Assembly (NCBI RefSeq): GCF_019455385.1
Contig: NZ_JACOFR010000032.1
Location: 20,149-84,148 of the forward strand
Length of the DNA stretch: 64,000 nt
Origin: Bradyrhizobium sp. BR 10289
GTDB taxonomy: Bacteria; Pseudomonadota; Alphaproteobacteria; Rhizobiales; Xanthobacteraceae
Direction of reading: 5' to 3'
The notes beneath the pieces were generated by a model, which was given only the letters and a program-made list of their open reading frames with translations, was not told the DNA's origin and did not search any database. This document shows positions 61,559-64,000 of the stretch, piece by piece (positions within the stretch are counted from its first letter, which is position 1; each line of letters starts with the position of its first letter). The translations under genes were made by a program, and so were the position numbers.

Positions 61559-63832
61559 GTGGGCGTTGCTTTGTCGGAGAGGAAACGTTGGTTCGGAAGC
61601 GCAGCTGCGATCAACGCGACGATGTTCGGTTCCGTCGTACTGGCATCCGTTGAAGTATCGCCTTCGCAAGCGCAGGCCCAGAGCAGCTTGCCGCCGGTCA
61701 CCGTCGAAGCGCCGGCGGCAGCGAAGCCGCGCAGCGGCACTGCGGCCTCCAGTCAGCGCACACGGCCTTCGCGAGCGGCCTCGACGGGCCGGCGCTCCAA
61801 CGTGACGGCCAATCAGAATCAGGCATCGGATGCCGCTGAACGGGCGGCTGGAACAGCGACCGGCTATCTCGCCACCAGCAGCTCCGCCGGCACCAAGACC
61901 AACACGCCCCTGATCGAGACGCCGCAGTCGATCTCGGTGGTGACCAGAAAGGAGCTCGAGGATCGCAACGTCCAGACGCTCAAGGACGCCGTTAACTACA
62001 CGCCGGGTGTCACGACCTCGGCGTTCGGCTACGATCCGCGCTTCGACAGCTTCTACATCCGCGGCTTCGACGTGACCTACACCGGCATTTATCGCGACGG
62101 TCTGCGCCAGGGCGGCGGCAATTTCGTCATTCCCAAGATCGAACCCTACGGGCTCGAGAGCGTGTCGATCCTTCGCGGGCCCGCCTCCGGCCTGTACGGC
62201 CTCGGCTCTCCCGGCGGCATCGTCGACGTCACGACGAAGCGGCCGACAGAGACGCCGTTCGGCGAGGTGCAATTGCAGGCCGGCAATTACGACCGCTATC
62301 AGGGTGCCTTCGACGTTGGCGGCCCGGTCCCCGGCAGCGATCAATTGTACTACCGGCTGACGGGCCTGTTCCGCGACGCCAAAACCTGGTTTCCCGGCAA
62401 CGACGACGACCGAGCCTATATCGCGCCGGCCCTGACCTGGAAGCCGGATCTCGACACGACATTCACTGTCTTCAGCGAATATCAGACGAGCCGCACCGCC
62501 GCGAGCATCGGCAACGCGCGCACGGCGGACGGAAAGCTGACCAACATCTACTCGAATGATCCGGCGTTCAGCGCCATGGACCAGAAGCAGTTCCGCATCG
62601 GTTATGCGTTCGAGCACAACATCGACGACACCTGGACCGTGCGGCAGAATTTCCGGTACTATCAAGTCGACGTCGATGCGAAATACGCCCAGATCGATTC
62701 GATCGACACCGCGACCCAGACAGCCTCGCGCTCGGCCTGGCGCATCGTCGACAATCTCAAGACGGCGTCCATCGATAACCAGGCTGAAGCCAGATTCGCC
62801 CTCGGTGCCATCAAGAACACCGTCCTGTTCGGGGTGGACTACAGTCACCAGCATTACGACGACAAGATCGGGTACGGGCCGGCGCCCGATCTCAATCTTG
62901 CGACCATGAACTACGGCGCCCAAGCGATATCGTCTCCGCCATTTTCGATCTTCACCAACCAGACGATCGACGAAGTCGGCGTCTACGCGCAGGAGCAGGC
63001 CAGGCTCGGCGGATTCATCCTGACGCTCAACGGTCGTCAGAGCTGGGTCAAGCAGAGCACGACCACGACGCTGGACGGGATACCGGAGACCTCGAAGCCC
63101 TCCGCCTTCACCGGCCGCGCCGGCCTCAGTTATCTGTTCGACAACGGCGTTGCGCCCTACGTCAGCTACGCCACCTCGTTCAGCCCGCAGACCGGCGTCG
63201 ACGCGACAGGCGCCACGTTCAAGCCGACCACCGGCGAGCAGACCGAAGCCGGCGTCAAATATCAGATGCCGAGTTTTCCGCTGCTGCTGACCGCTGCGGT
63301 GTTCGACATCAAGCAGGACAATGTCCTGCGTACCAATCCCGACGACATCGCGTTCCAGGCGGCGACCGGGCAGGTCGAGTCCAAAGGGCTCGAGCTCGAG
63401 GCCAGGCTGGCACTGAAGCCAGGCTTCGATCTCACCGCGGCCTACACCCATCTCAACGTCGTGATCACGCGCGGCAACACTGACACCACCGGCCATGAAT
63501 ATTCCGGCATTCCGCACGACTCGTTCGCGGCGTTCGGCAAGTACACATTCCAGTCCGGCACGCCGGTGGAAGGACTGGGGCTGGGGCTCGGCGTCCGCTA
63601 CATCGGCGCCAATTTCGGCGACGACCAGAACACGTTCGAGAATGCCGCCAAGACGCTGTTCGACGCCGTGATCGACTACGATCTGGGCAAGCTCGACCGC
63701 AGCTTTCGCGGCGCCTATATGCGCCTGAACGCCACCAACCTGTTCGACAAGCAATATACGACCTGCCAGTCCGGCTATTGCTATGCCGGCGAACGGCGGC
63801 AGGTGATCGGGACCCTGAGCTATCGGTGGTGA
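61559..63832 (+). CDS. TonB-dependent siderophore receptor
   Basis: This 757-residue outer-membrane protein has a signal region ending PSQAQA and the TonB-box/plug sequence TPLIETPQSISVVTRKELEDRNVQTLKDAVNYTPGV. It continues FYIRGFDVTYTGIYRDGLRQGG and ILRGPASGLYGLGSPGGIVDVTTKRP, then a barrel ending VIGTLSYRW. The plug sequence is of the ferrichrome/hydroxamate receptor type (FhuA-like). The start is a GTG at 61559, eight bases after GAGGAA; an adjacent TTG at 61556 is the alternative. No siderophore biosynthesis genes are nearby, so it probably scavenges foreign siderophores. Confidence 0.93.
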   Translation: MGVALSERKRWFGSAAAINATMFGSVVLASVEVSPSQAQAQSSLPPVTVEAPAAAKPRSGTAASSQRTRPSRAASTGRRSNVTANQNQASDAAERAAGTATGYLATSSSAGTKTNTPLIETPQSISVVTRKELEDRNVQTLKDAVNYTPGVTTSAFGYDPRFDSFYIRGFDVTYTGIYRDGLRQGGGNFVIPKIEPYGLESVSILRGPASGLYGLGSPGGIVDVTTKRPTETPFGEVQLQAGNYDRYQGAFDVGGPVPGSDQLYYRLTGLFRDAKTWFPGNDDDRAYIAPALTWKPDLDTTFTVFSEYQTSRTAASIGNARTADGKLTNIYSNDPAFSAMDQKQFRIGYAFEHNIDDTWTVRQNFRYYQVDVDAKYAQIDSIDTATQTASRSAWRIVDNLKTASIDNQAEARFALGAIKNTVLFGVDYSHQHYDDKIGYGPAPDLNLATMNYGAQAISSPPFSIFTNQTIDEVGVYAQEQARLGGFILTLNGRQSWVKQSTTTTLDGIPETSKPSAFTGRAGLSYLFDNGVAPYVSYATSFSPQTGVDATGATFKPTTGEQTEAGVKYQMPSFPLLLTAAVFDIKQDNVLRTNPDDIAFQAATGQVESKGLELEARLALKPGFDLTAAYTHLNVVITRGNTDTTGHEYSGIPHDSFAAFGKYTFQSGTPVEGLGLGLGVRYIGANFGDDQNTFENAAKTLFDAVIDYDLGKLDRSFRGAYMRLNATNLFDKQYTTCQSGYCYAGERRQVIGTLSYRW

Positions 63833-63849
63833 TGACATGGCCCGCTCTC

Positions 63850-63905
63850 GTGTCCCGGACAAGCTGCAACGCGGACAGCGTTGCAGCGCAGGGCCGGGAC
63901 CCAAA
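63850..63905. repeat. Palindromic repeat, family C
   Basis: The sequence begins GTGTCCCGGACAAGCTGCAA and ends GCAGGGCCGGGACCC, with an inner inverted pair GCTGCAACGC / GCGTTGCAGC. It matches the copy at 25150-25206. It follows the TonB receptor gene; the last 95 bases of the window hold further short palindromes but no gene. Confidence 0.65.
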
Positions 63906-64000
63906 GCGGCCCGGCACGGGTGGAGAGATGGGCCCCGGCTCTGCGGCGCACCGCCGCTCCGGACGATGCTTCGCATCGCCGGGATAGCGCTGCGCTGCGT

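Noticed and set aside
61553..63976. 807-codon open frame on the minus strand opposite the TonB receptor
   Set aside because: It is antisense to a receptor with full plug and barrel motifs. It has no family features and runs into a repeat.

Overview
The window is one continuous, gene-dense, GC-rich stretch of an alphaproteobacterial chromosome, most likely Bradyrhizobium or a close relative. I infer this from the strong G/C third-position bias, three families of short palindromic intergenic repeats in the style of that group, and the gene content: xoxF with gfa/flhA/fghA, hutUHI opposite hutFC, many ABC binding proteins and TonB receptors. I see no rRNA, tRNA, IS element, phage gene or CRISPR array.

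About 1.6-42 kb is dominated by quinoprotein (PQQ) alcohol oxidation, and the sequence points to a lanthanide-dependent version. It encodes three PQQ alcohol dehydrogenases (22.2-23.9, 27.9-29.7 and 36.0-37.8 kb). All carry the extra Asp two residues after the catalytic Asp that marks lanthanide-using enzymes. It also has a lanmodulin-type four-EF-hand protein (21.5-21.9 kb), a 26-codon pqqA (21.2 kb), two periplasmic c-type cytochromes, two XoxJ-like binding proteins and a TonB receptor. A translationally coupled binding protein/beta-propeller/ATPase/ABC-2 permease set (8.0-12.6 kb) resembles the lut (lanthanide uptake) loci of methylotrophs. The 'quinoprotein relay' accessory genes lie at 13.2-16.5 kb: a CxxxCW protein, XoxJ, a zinc metallohydrolase and a SoxYZ-like carrier. 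Formaldehyde made by XoxF would be handled by Gfa (31.5 kb), FlhA (30.4 kb) and FghA (6.5 kb). A divergent NarL-type two-component pair (4.3-6.4 kb) and an AraC regulator beside xoxF are the likely local controls. A Tat-exported molybdenum hydroxylase (32.7-35.4 kb) and a Rieske protein beside the third dehydrogenase are less expected partners.

About 38.8-46.1 kb is mixed: a group III truncated haemoglobin, 3-hydroxybutyryl-CoA dehydrogenase, a tungstate-type permease and binding protein facing each other, an acidic low-complexity protein, a truncated TonB-plug gene and a membrane GGDEF-EAL protein.

About 46.1-57.4 kb is histidine catabolism. hutU-hutH-hutI run leftward and hutF-hutC rightward from a short control region holding a perfect 20-bp palindrome, the probable HutC operator. 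An ABC importer, an M20 amidohydrolase and a phosphoribosyltransferase follow. The right end holds an AraC regulator, a BamA-family protein away from its usual neighbours, and a siderophore-type TonB receptor. The left edge cuts through a winged-helix/NB-ARC ATPase regulator.
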